DNA of 44,125 nt from an uncultured Dorea sp. (GTDB lineage: Bacteria > Bacillota > Clostridia > Lachnospirales > Lachnospiraceae): positions 1 to 44,125 of the forward strand of contig CAJUTH010000031.1 in assembly GCA_910589275.1 (NCBI GenBank), in the 5' to 3' direction. The notes under the pieces were generated by a model that did not search any database, was not told the DNA's origin, and saw nothing but the letters and a program-made list of their open reading frames with translations. A program made the translations under genes and the position numbers. This document shows, piece by piece, positions 34,752 to 42,434 of this stretch; position 1 is the first letter of the stretch, and the number at the start of each line of letters is the position of its first letter.

Positions 34752-35147
34752 TTATCGATTCTCCTTTTCATATATCTTCAGTAACCTGACTAGATCGTGA
34801 TTATACTTCTTCACACGCATCCGTGCTTTTTGATGCCTTTTACTATATATAATACGAGCAGCCGCTGCATAAACGATTACAACCACAAGATATCCGATAA
34901 TCAATCCGATTCCCAACGTCATAACAACGCTCATGGATAAAGAATCCATCAGCTTGTCAAATATACAGAGCCCTGCCAGCAAAACAAGACATCCATACCC
35001 GACTGTTGCCCATATTATAGCATACACCATATGGATACTGGCATAATCCTTTTTATAATAAGCGCTGATTTTTAAATCTTCCTTACCTTCATTATTCTCA
35101 TAGGAAGCCATACGTGTCATCAGCTTCACTTTCTTCTCATCTACCAT
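34752..35147 (-). CDS. Uncharacterised two-helix membrane protein
   Basis: This 131-aa protein has a polar N-terminus (~1-40), two hydrophobic helices (~42-62 and 72-97), and a strongly basic helical C-terminus (YSKRHQKARMRVKKYNHDLVRLLKIYEKENR). No known family is recognised. It is the first gene of the cdaA operon, with an AGAGGTG site 5 nt upstream of the ATG, and is 2 bp from the next membrane gene. The pair probably act together. Confidence 0.72.
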   Translation of the reverse strand: MVDEKKVKLMTRMASYENNEGKEDLKISAYYKKDYASIHMVYAIIWATVGYGCLVLLAGLCIFDKLMDSLSMSVVMTLGIGLIIGYLVVVIVYAAAARIIYSKRHQKARMRVKKYNHDLVRLLKIYEKENR

Positions 35148-35192
35148 ATTACACCTCTGCAGTCAAAATCCTATAGTAACCCATCATTTAGT

Positions 35193-35222
35193 AGTATAAC
35201 AAATATCAGTACCCTTGTCCAA
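35193..35222 (-). promoter_or_regulatory. Promoter of the cdaA operon
   Basis: On the minus strand TGTTATACT (35,201-35,193) is an extended -10. The -35 is TTGGAC (35,222-35,217, 18 bp) or TGGACA (35,221-35,216, 17 bp). The -35 lies within the end of comF, and the leader to the 131-aa gene is about 40 nt. Confidence 0.75.
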
Positions 35223-35928
35223 TACTAATGGTCAAAAAATATATTTTCCCGGCTCCGCTGCTTTTCAGAACTCTTGCCGCAGCATCTATGGTATTTCCTG
35301 TTGTATAGATATCATCAACCAGAAGAATATTTCCACAAATCCCCTTTTTCCCTCTCCATGCAAATGCATTTTTAAGATTCGAATTTCTTCCTTTTACATC
35401 CATCTGCTTTTGAGGGCTGGTATCCCGCACCCGCACAAGATTTTTCGCATCAACAGGTATTCCAAGCCCGCTGCCCAATTCTCTTGCGAGAAGCTCCGCC
35501 TGATTAAACCCTCTTCTCCTTCTTCTTTTTCCGCTAAGCGGGATTGGAATAATGGTGGTGACATTCCACCTTCGGACAACCTGACCATACCTAGATAGAA
35601 GCTCTCTTCCAAAGAACTGGCTGTAGATTCTTTGATTATGATATTTAAACTGATAAACCGCCCTCTGTACGCCGCCTCTGTGTACCCACAACGCATAACC
35701 TCTCTCATATACATGGGAAGTTCGTTCACAATCATAGCAGTATTCCTGCTCTTCCTTCCTGATGGGTTTGCCGCAGCGCATACATCTTGGCTCGCGTATA
35801 TATTCCAGCTTTTCTTTACAAGTCCCGCAGACGTCGTCTGCAGAAACTCTTCCGCAGAATGGACAGGTATGAGGATATAAGAGATCAAGCAAGCTCCTCT
35901 TCCTGCTCTCTCCCTTATAACGCCTCAT
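35206..35928 (-). CDS. comF: ComF-family amidophosphoribosyltransferase-like protein
   Basis: This 240-aa protein opens with two zinc-ribbon pairs (CPFCGR...CGTC and CMRCGKP...CYDC, residues ~17-70). It ends in a phosphoribosyltransferase domain with ILLVDDIYTTGNTIDAA (PRPP-binding loop, ~197-213). ComF supports DNA uptake during natural transformation and may act with helicases or PriA. Its ATG overlaps the recD2 stop by 4 bp (ATGA), so the two DNA-processing genes are coupled. The downstream promoter for the cdaA operon lies over its last codons. Confidence 0.93.
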   Translation of the reverse strand: MRRYKGESRKRSLLDLLYPHTCPFCGRVSADDVCGTCKEKLEYIREPRCMRCGKPIRKEEQEYCYDCERTSHVYERGYALWVHRGGVQRAVYQFKYHNQRIYSQFFGRELLSRYGQVVRRWNVTTIIPIPLSGKRRRRRGFNQAELLARELGSGLGIPVDAKNLVRVRDTSPQKQMDVKGRNSNLKNAFAWRGKKGICGNILLVDDIYTTGNTIDAAARVLKSSGAGKIYFLTISIGQGY

Positions 35929-38141
35929 GATACAAACTCCCGAATACGTTCCGCCAGACTGGAATTTCGGTTCTGTTCTGTATTATTCCTGATCATCTCT
36001 TCAAATACTGCGTCACTTCCTACCAGCGTGACGCATTTTCTTGCCCTTGTTACTGCTGTATAAATCAAATTCCGGTTATAGAGTTGTCTAGGGCCCTGAA
36101 GGAGAGGAATGATCACTGCCGGATACTCGCTTCCCTGAGATTTGTGTATCGTAATAGCATAGGCAAGTTCCAGCTCATCCAATAACTGAAATGGATATTT
36201 TACAATTCGATGCTCATCATATTCCACTGTCATATGTTCCGTATATGTATTGATATCTTTAACTATTCCCATATCTCCATTGAAAATCCCAAGCCCTTTA
36301 TCCACCGTCATACCATACCTTGTACATACTTCCCACTCAAGCTGGTAATTATTTTTTATCTGCATGACTTTATCGCCTACACGGAATTTTCGGTTTCCAT
36401 GTTCCTTTTCTGCCTTAGCAGGCACCGGCGGATTCAGATATTCCTGTAAAATGCCATTCAGCCGCTCTACTCCCAACAGCCCTTTTCTCATCGGCGTCAG
36501 AACCTGTATGTCAAATATTCCCGCATCCACATACTTCGGAAGCTTTTTCTGAATCAGCGTCAATACCACACTGATAATAGTATCAGCATCCTGCCGTTTC
36601 AAAAAGAAGAAATCCCTGCTCTTATTATCCAGCATTACCGATTCTCCCCTATTGATTTTATGCGCATTTACAACAATGTCACTCTCTCCGGCCTGACGGA
36701 ATATCCGGGTCAGCATTACCACTGGAAAGCATCCTGAATCTATAATATCTTTCAGCACACTTCCCGGTCCTACCGATGGAAGCTGATTCCGATCCCCAAC
36801 CATAATCAGTCTGGTTCCCACACAAATAGCTGAAAGCAGCGCATGCATAAGCGGGAGATCCACCATGGACATCTCATCAATAATAATTACATCCACTTCT
36901 AACGGATTCTCCCGATTTCTGGCAAATCCATTTTTCTGTTCCTCATCCTGTGGATTACCATTCACCTCCAACAGCCGGTGAATTGTCTGCGCCTCATACC
37001 CGGTAGTCTCTGTCATGCGCTTCGCCGCACGTCCGGTAGGAGCCGCCAGATAAATATCCATGTCTTCACTTTCAAAATACCGAATCATTGCATTGATTGT
37101 AGTAGTTTTACCGGTTCCGGGTCCGCCGGTCAACACCATAACCCCTTGTTTTACGGCCTCCACCACTGCATTTCTCTGCATTTCATGAAGCGGAAGCTCC
37201 ATATTCTCCTCTATCTTCTTTAACTTGCGCAAAACCCCAGTCTCTGATACTTCACAATACATATTCAGGTCGTGCAGCATTTTTGCCGTGTTTAGCTCCA
37301 TATAGTAATAGTTTGACGGATAAACCCTGCGGATCCCTTTTGTTTCCTTCAAAACCACCTTGCGCTCTATAGAAAGATCCATCAGATATTTCTCTATATG
37401 CTCAATCTCAACCTCCAAAAGTTCCCCGGCACGTCTCGCCAGCATCCCTTCCTCCAGAAACACATGTCCGGCATTCACTCCCTGAAGCAAGGTATAAAAA
37501 ATTCCGCTGCGTATCCGGTAATCCGAATCCGTGTGTATTCCAATCCGTCTGGCAATTTCATCTGCTGTCTTAAATCCAATTCCGTTTATATGATCCGCCA
37601 ACTGATAGGGGTTCTCCTCCAGCACTCTATAAATATTATTTCCATAATGCTGATAAATCTTAGCAGCTAACGTGACAGATATTCCATACTTCTGCAGATA
37701 GATCATAGCCTGTCGCAAATCTCTCTTGCCTTCAATCTGTTCGGCAATCTCTCTCGCCTTACGTTCGCTGATTCCTTTCACTTCTGCCAGACGTTCCGGT
37801 TCCTCCTCTATAATCCGAAAGGTGTCCTCTTTAAACTTACGCACAATCCGGCCAGCCAGCGACGCTCCCACTCCCCGGACTGCCCCGGAACCCAGATATC
37901 GCTCAATGGACACCAGATCCTCCGGTTCACAGACCTCTGAAGAAGATACTGCAAGCTGCACTCCGTAAACAGCATGGGTCACATACTCTCCTGTCAGTTT
38001 TAGAAGTTCTCCCTCTTCAATATATAAGAAGGAACCCACGCAGGTAACCTCCCCGTCGTCATTATTCAAATGAAATACTGTATATCCGTTATCCTCATTT
38101 CGGAATACAATATGTTCTACATATCCCTTTATCTCTTCCAT
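35925..38141 (-). CDS. recD2: RecD2 5'-3' DNA helicase
   Basis: This 738-aa SF1B helicase is of the YrrC/RecD2 type. An N-terminal OB-like region (GYVEHIVFRNEDNGYTVFHL) and helix-hairpin-helix segments (~85-205) come before the motor. Walker A GGPGTGKTTT is at 339-348, Walker B VIIIDEMSMVD at about 414-424, motif III MVGDRNQLPSVGPG follows, and the UvrD_C_2 segment ITIHKSQGSEYPAV lies near 680. Such proteins work without RecBC in replication-fork repair and mismatch tolerance. The gene sits 87 bp after mreB and is coupled to comF. Confidence 0.95.
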   Translation of the reverse strand: MEEIKGYVEHIVFRNEDNGYTVFHLNNDDGEVTCVGSFLYIEEGELLKLTGEYVTHAVYGVQLAVSSSEVCEPEDLVSIERYLGSGAVRGVGASLAGRIVRKFKEDTFRIIEEEPERLAEVKGISERKAREIAEQIEGKRDLRQAMIYLQKYGISVTLAAKIYQHYGNNIYRVLEENPYQLADHINGIGFKTADEIARRIGIHTDSDYRIRSGIFYTLLQGVNAGHVFLEEGMLARRAGELLEVEIEHIEKYLMDLSIERKVVLKETKGIRRVYPSNYYYMELNTAKMLHDLNMYCEVSETGVLRKLKKIEENMELPLHEMQRNAVVEAVKQGVMVLTGGPGTGKTTTINAMIRYFESEDMDIYLAAPTGRAAKRMTETTGYEAQTIHRLLEVNGNPQDEEQKNGFARNRENPLEVDVIIIDEMSMVDLPLMHALLSAICVGTRLIMVGDRNQLPSVGPGSVLKDIIDSGCFPVVMLTRIFRQAGESDIVVNAHKINRGESVMLDNKSRDFFFLKRQDADTIISVVLTLIQKKLPKYVDAGIFDIQVLTPMRKGLLGVERLNGILQEYLNPPVPAKAEKEHGNRKFRVGDKVMQIKNNYQLEWEVCTRYGMTVDKGLGIFNGDMGIVKDINTYTEHMTVEYDEHRIVKYPFQLLDELELAYAITIHKSQGSEYPAVIIPLLQGPRQLYNRNLIYTAVTRARKCVTLVGSDAVFEEMIRNNTEQNRNSSLAERIREFVS

Positions 38142-38196
38142 ATTTCTCGTATTTTCCAGACCCTTGTATATTCTCTTTATCCTCGCATATCACAAA

Positions 38197-38224
38197 AATA
38201 CACGCCATAGATTAAGAGTGTATT
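38197..38224 (-). terminator. Possible terminator after mreB
   Basis: The arms AATACAC and GTGTATT (38,218-38,224 and 38,197-38,203; 7 bp, 14-nt loop) are followed on the minus strand by a short T run. It starts 5 bp after the mreB stop. The stem is AT-rich, so read-through into recD2 is likely. Confidence 0.45.
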
Positions 38225-38228
38225 CCCT

Positions 38229-39218
38229 CTATACTTCCCTCCGGCCGCTCATAAATTCCACAAACTGTCCGGTTCCAACCGCAACAACCGTCATCGGATT
38301 TTCTGCAGTCATCGTATTAATTCCGGTTCTCTCCTCAATCAATTCCTCAAGCCCCCGCAGCATTGCTCCGCCGCCGGTCAGCACAATTCCCCTGTCCAGA
38401 ATATCCGCCGATAACTCTGGAGGCGTACGCTCCAACACACTGATAACTGCCTCAATAATCTGACCCGTAGTCTCCCTCAACGCTTCTTCCGTCTCAGATG
38501 ACGTAACTTTCACCGTCTTAGGAAGCCCGGTCATAATATTACGCCCCCGTACCTCAATAGACTCCTCCTCAATCAACGGATAGGTAGTCCCAATCTTAAT
38601 TTTAATATCCTCTGCCGTCCGTTCGCCAATGAGCAGATTATGCTTCTTACGCACATAGCGTACGATGGCCTCGTCAAAATTATCCCCTGCTATCTTGATA
38701 GAAGTATTTACCACTGTACCGCCTAATGAGATTACCGCTACATCCGCTGTTCCGCCTCCGATGTCTACAATCATATTCCCGCATGGCTTGGAAATATCAA
38801 GACCTGCACCGATCGCCGCCGCCACCGGCTCCTCAATCAGACGCACCTCTCTTGCCCCCGCCGCATAGGTAGCCTCCTCTACTGCCTTACGCTCCACTTC
38901 CGTCACACCGCTTGGCACACAAATGCTAATGCGCGGCTTACTGAATGAACGCCTGCCTAAAGCTTTCTGAACGAAATATTTTATCATCTTCTCTGTAACT
39001 GTATAATCAGAAATCACACCCTGCCTTAAAGGCCTCACTGCCACAACATTTCCCGGAGTCCGCCCCAGCATCAGCCTAGCCTCTTCGCCAATTGCCTTGA
39101 TTGAATTTGAATCCCTGTCATATGCTACTACAGATGGTTCTTTCAGAATAACGCCTTTTCCCTTTACATATACAAGAACGCTTGCGGTTCCCAAATCAAT
39201 TCCGATATCAACTGCCAT
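38229..39218 (-). CDS. mreB: Rod-shape protein MreB (MreB/Mbl family)
   Basis: This is a 329-aa actin-like ATPase. The start at 39,218 is chosen for its AAGGGGAA site; the frame extends to 39,239. The product then begins MAVDIGIDLGTASVLVYV, the phosphate-1 loop. Further motifs are RPLRQGVISDY, SKPRISICVPSGVTEVERKA, EEPVAAAIGAGLDI, GNMIVDIGGGTADVAVISLGG (phosphate-2) and GIVLTGGGAMLRGLEELI (adenosine site). It forms membrane-bound filaments guiding side-wall synthesis. mreC and mreD are not adjacent, as is common for Mbl-like copies, so it may be mbl rather than mreB. Confidence 0.94.
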   Translation of the reverse strand: MAVDIGIDLGTASVLVYVKGKGVILKEPSVVAYDRDSNSIKAIGEEARLMLGRTPGNVVAVRPLRQGVISDYTVTEKMIKYFVQKALGRRSFSKPRISICVPSGVTEVERKAVEEATYAAGAREVRLIEEPVAAAIGAGLDISKPCGNMIVDIGGGTADVAVISLGGTVVNTSIKIAGDNFDEAIVRYVRKKHNLLIGERTAEDIKIKIGTTYPLIEEESIEVRGRNIMTGLPKTVKVTSSETEEALRETTGQIIEAVISVLERTPPELSADILDRGIVLTGGGAMLRGLEELIEERTGINTMTAENPMTVVAVGTGQFVEFMSGRREV

Positions 39219-39289
39219 TCTTTGTTCCCCTTTCATCAAATACCCGCTTTTGCTTTAACAGCAGACAGAACCGGTCCGCGGTTATGCAC

Positions 39290-39325
39290 AGAGGTATAAT
39301 AAGTAACTCTACTTATTATACCTCT
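39290..39325. repeat. Perfect 16-bp palindromic hairpin in the mreB leader
   Basis: AGAGGTATAATAAGTA (39,290-39,305) pairs perfectly with 39,310-39,325 around the 4-nt loop actc. The plus-strand side is followed by TTTT, the minus-strand side by GTGCATAACC. It lies about 70 bp upstream of the mreB start, so in the mRNA it would be a very stable 5' leader hairpin. It also has TATAAT on both strands. Confidence 0.8.
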
Positions 39326-39452
39326 TTTCCATTCATTCTTATTCATAAATATATCCAATGTACCTTAATTTTTCCTCGTCAGCTCTCCTTTTGCCATTTG
39401 ACAAACCTTTTGTCAGTTATGATTCTGAAAATATGACAATTAGAGTATATCT

Positions 39453-39481
39453 ATTATAGTAAACTTTCCGGCCGTTGAAAA
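39453..39481 (-). promoter_or_regulatory. Candidate mreB promoter
   Basis: TTTTCA (39,481-39,476; 4/6) and TATAAT (39,458-39,453; 6/6) are 17 bp apart on the minus strand, just after the uvrA stop. This would give a leader of about 230 nt. The 271-bp gap from 39,219 to 39,489 contains no gene that I can support. Confidence 0.55.
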
Positions 39482-39489
39482 GGATTTTT

Positions 39490-42333
39490 TTATTTTTCCA
39501 GCATTGCTTTGATATATTTTCCTGTATAGGATACTGGATTTGCCGCAATCTCTTCCGGAGTTCCTTTGGCGATCACCGTTCCGCCCCTGTCTCCGCCCTC
39601 CGGACCGATATCTATAATATAGTCCGCCGTCTTAATTACATCCAGATTATGCTCAATCACAATCACCGTATTGCCGTCGGACGCCAGACGCTTTAAAATC
39701 TCCGTAAGCTTGTGCACATCTGCAAAATGCAGGCCGGTAGTAGGTTCATCTAGAATATAAACCGTCTTCCCGGTACTTCGTTTACTCAGCTCCGCCGCCA
39801 GCTTGATTCTCTGGGCTTCTCCTCCGGAAAGCGTAGTGGAAGGCTGTCCCAGTTTTAAATAAGACAGACCTACATCATACAGGGTCTCAATTTTCCTGCG
39901 TATCGTTGGAACATTTTCAAAAAATCCCAATGCTTCCTCTACTGTCATATTCAATACATCATAGATATTTTTTCCTTTGTAGTGAACCTCCAGAGTCTCT
40001 CTGTTATAGCGTTTTCCGCCGCAAACCTCACAGGGTACGTACACGTCCGGCAGGAAATGCATCTCAATCTTGATAATCCCATCTCCCGAACAGGCTTCAC
40101 AGCGGCCTCCCTTTACATTAAAACTGAACCGTCCCTTCTTATATCCCCGTTCCTTAGCATCCTGGGTAGCGGCAAACAGGTCCCGGATCAGGTCAAACAC
40201 ACCGGTATAAGTCGCCGGGTTCGAACGCGGCGTCCGGCCGATCGGCGACTGGTCGATATCAATCACCTTATCTAATTGGTCAACGCCTTCAATTTTCTTA
40301 TGTTTGCCCGGAATCGTCCTTGCACGGTTCAGTTTCTTCGCAAGATATTTATAAAGGATCTCATTAACCAGAGAGCTTTTTCCGGAACCTGACACACCGG
40401 TTACACAGGTCATCACTCCAAGGGGAAACTCTACGTCGATATTCTTCAGATTATTCTCCTTGGCGCCGACAACTTTCAGCCATCCGGAAGGCTCCCTCCG
40501 GGCCTCCGGAACCGGAATACGTATTCTTCCGCTCAGATATGCACCTGTAATGGACTTTTTACATTTCATAATATCTTTAGCCGTTCCTGCTGCAATCACC
40601 TCGCCGCCGTGCTCCCCGGCGCCTGGCCCGATATCCACAATATGATCTGCTGCAAACATCGTATCTTCGTCATGTTCAACTACAATCACAGTATTTCCTA
40701 AATCCCGCAGATGCTTTAAGGTTCCCAGAAGTTTATCATTGTCCCGCTGATGCAGGCCGATGCTTGGTTCGTCCAGAATATAAGCCACTCCCACAAGACC
40801 TGAACCAATCTGGGTCGCAAGACGGATTCTCTGGGCTTCCCCTCCGGACAGAGAACCCGTTGCTCTGGAGAGGGTTAGATAATCCAGTCCTACATCCAGT
40901 AGAAACTTCAATCTGGCATGAATTTCCTTCAGAATCTGAGCGCCGATAAGCTGCTGCTGGCTGGTCAGCTCAAGACCCGTAAGAAAATTCATCAGCTTCT
41001 CTATGGAGACCGCCGTAATCTCCGCAATATTTTTATCTCCTACCGTTACTGCAAGCGCGCCGGGCTTCAGCCGCTGTCCCTTACAGGCTCTGCAGGGAGT
41101 AACCCGCATATATTCCTCATACTCTGCTTTAGAGGCTTCCGAATAAGTCTCCTTATATCTGCGCTCTACATTCTTTAGGATGCCTTCAAAAGCAACATCA
41201 TAAAAACCTTCCCCCCTCTGGCCAACATAGTGGACACTCACTTTCTTTCCATCCGTTCCGTGAATCAAAACATCATGGATTTCCTGAGGATACTCTTCAA
41301 ATGGCGTATCCAGTGAAAAATGATATTCTTCACACAACGCATCCAAAATCGCCCTTGTAAAGCTGCCCTTTTTGCTGGCTGACTGCCAGCCCATTACCGC
41401 GATCGCCCCCTGATTAATGCTGAGACTCTTATCTGGAATGATCAGATCTTCATCAAACTCCATCTTATATCCCAAGCCAAAACATTCCGGACAGGCTCCA
41501 AACGGATTATTGAAAGAAAAGCTTCTTGGCTCAATTTCTTCTATGCTGATGCCACAGTCAGGACAGGAAAAGCTCTGACTGAAATTCACCGGTTCGCCGC
41601 CAATTACATCCACAGTCAGAAGCCCCTCTGCTAAATGCAGCACATTCTCAATGGAATCTGTCAAACGCTTCTCAATACCTTCTTTTACAATCAGCCGATC
41701 CACGATAATTTCTATATTGTGTTTGATGTTTTTATCTAATTTAATGTCTTCCGACAGCTCATACAGATTGCCGTCAATCCTTACACGGACATAACCGCTC
41801 TTTTTCGCTCGCTCTAAAAGCTTGGTATGGGTACCCTTGCGGCCCCTGACCACCGGCGCTAAGAGCTGGATTCTGGTTCCCTGTTCCATCTCCAATATCT
41901 GGTCTACCATCTGGTCTACTGTCTGCCGTTTAATCTCTTTCCCGCATTTCGGGCAATGGGGAATCCCGATTCTTGCATACAACAGACGAAAATAATCATA
42001 AATCTCCGTTACCGTTCCCACCGTCGAACGCGGATTCCGGTTGGTGGACTTCTGGTCGATGGAAATTGCCGGCGAAAGTCCCTCAATGCTCTCCACGTTC
42101 GGTTTCTCCATCTGACCTAAAAACTGTCTGGCATAAGAAGACAGCGACTCCATATAGCGGCGCTGGCCCTCCGCATAAATCGTGTCAAATGCAAGAGAAG
42201 ACTTCCCCGAACCGGACAATCCAGTCAGTACTACCAGTTCATCCCTCGGTATATCCAGACTAATATTCTTTAAATTATGCTCATTAGCTCCCCGTATCTT
42301 AATATAATTTTTATTCTTTGTCCTTCCAGCCAT
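39490..42333 (-). CDS. uvrA: UvrABC excision nuclease subunit A
   Basis: This 947-aa DNA-damage sensor of nucleotide excision repair is full length. It has two ABC modules. The first Walker A is GLSGSGKSS (38-46), with signature LSGGEAQRIRLATQIGSGL near 490. The second Walker A is GVSGSGKSS near 640, with signature LSGGEAQRIKLAAELS and Walker B VYILDEPTTGLH. Zinc fingers are visible as CPDCGISIEEIEPRSFSFNNPFGACPEC and CEACSGDGIIKIEMHFLPDVYVPCEVC. It follows uvrB by 101 bp without a clear promoter or terminator, so the two are probably co-transcribed. Confidence 0.98.
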   Translation of the reverse strand: MAGRTKNKNYIKIRGANEHNLKNISLDIPRDELVVLTGLSGSGKSSLAFDTIYAEGQRRYMESLSSYARQFLGQMEKPNVESIEGLSPAISIDQKSTNRNPRSTVGTVTEIYDYFRLLYARIGIPHCPKCGKEIKRQTVDQMVDQILEMEQGTRIQLLAPVVRGRKGTHTKLLERAKKSGYVRVRIDGNLYELSEDIKLDKNIKHNIEIIVDRLIVKEGIEKRLTDSIENVLHLAEGLLTVDVIGGEPVNFSQSFSCPDCGISIEEIEPRSFSFNNPFGACPECFGLGYKMEFDEDLIIPDKSLSINQGAIAVMGWQSASKKGSFTRAILDALCEEYHFSLDTPFEEYPQEIHDVLIHGTDGKKVSVHYVGQRGEGFYDVAFEGILKNVERRYKETYSEASKAEYEEYMRVTPCRACKGQRLKPGALAVTVGDKNIAEITAVSIEKLMNFLTGLELTSQQQLIGAQILKEIHARLKFLLDVGLDYLTLSRATGSLSGGEAQRIRLATQIGSGLVGVAYILDEPSIGLHQRDNDKLLGTLKHLRDLGNTVIVVEHDEDTMFAADHIVDIGPGAGEHGGEVIAAGTAKDIMKCKKSITGAYLSGRIRIPVPEARREPSGWLKVVGAKENNLKNIDVEFPLGVMTCVTGVSGSGKSSLVNEILYKYLAKKLNRARTIPGKHKKIEGVDQLDKVIDIDQSPIGRTPRSNPATYTGVFDLIRDLFAATQDAKERGYKKGRFSFNVKGGRCEACSGDGIIKIEMHFLPDVYVPCEVCGGKRYNRETLEVHYKGKNIYDVLNMTVEEALGFFENVPTIRRKIETLYDVGLSYLKLGQPSTTLSGGEAQRIKLAAELSKRSTGKTVYILDEPTTGLHFADVHKLTEILKRLASDGNTVIVIEHNLDVIKTADYIIDIGPEGGDRGGTVIAKGTPEEIAANPVSYTGKYIKAMLEK

Positions 42334-42434
42334 GTTACTCTCCTGTTCATATTTTATTTAATCTCTTTGCCCAATATAGTTTTATACCGCACATACATTC
42401 CTATACACCTGCCGCTATTATCAGAGCTTTCTTT

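Noticed and set aside
39490..42333. UvrA-like multidrug resistance ABC protein instead of repair UvrA
   Set aside because: Full zinc fingers, full length, and uvrB next to it show the repair protein.
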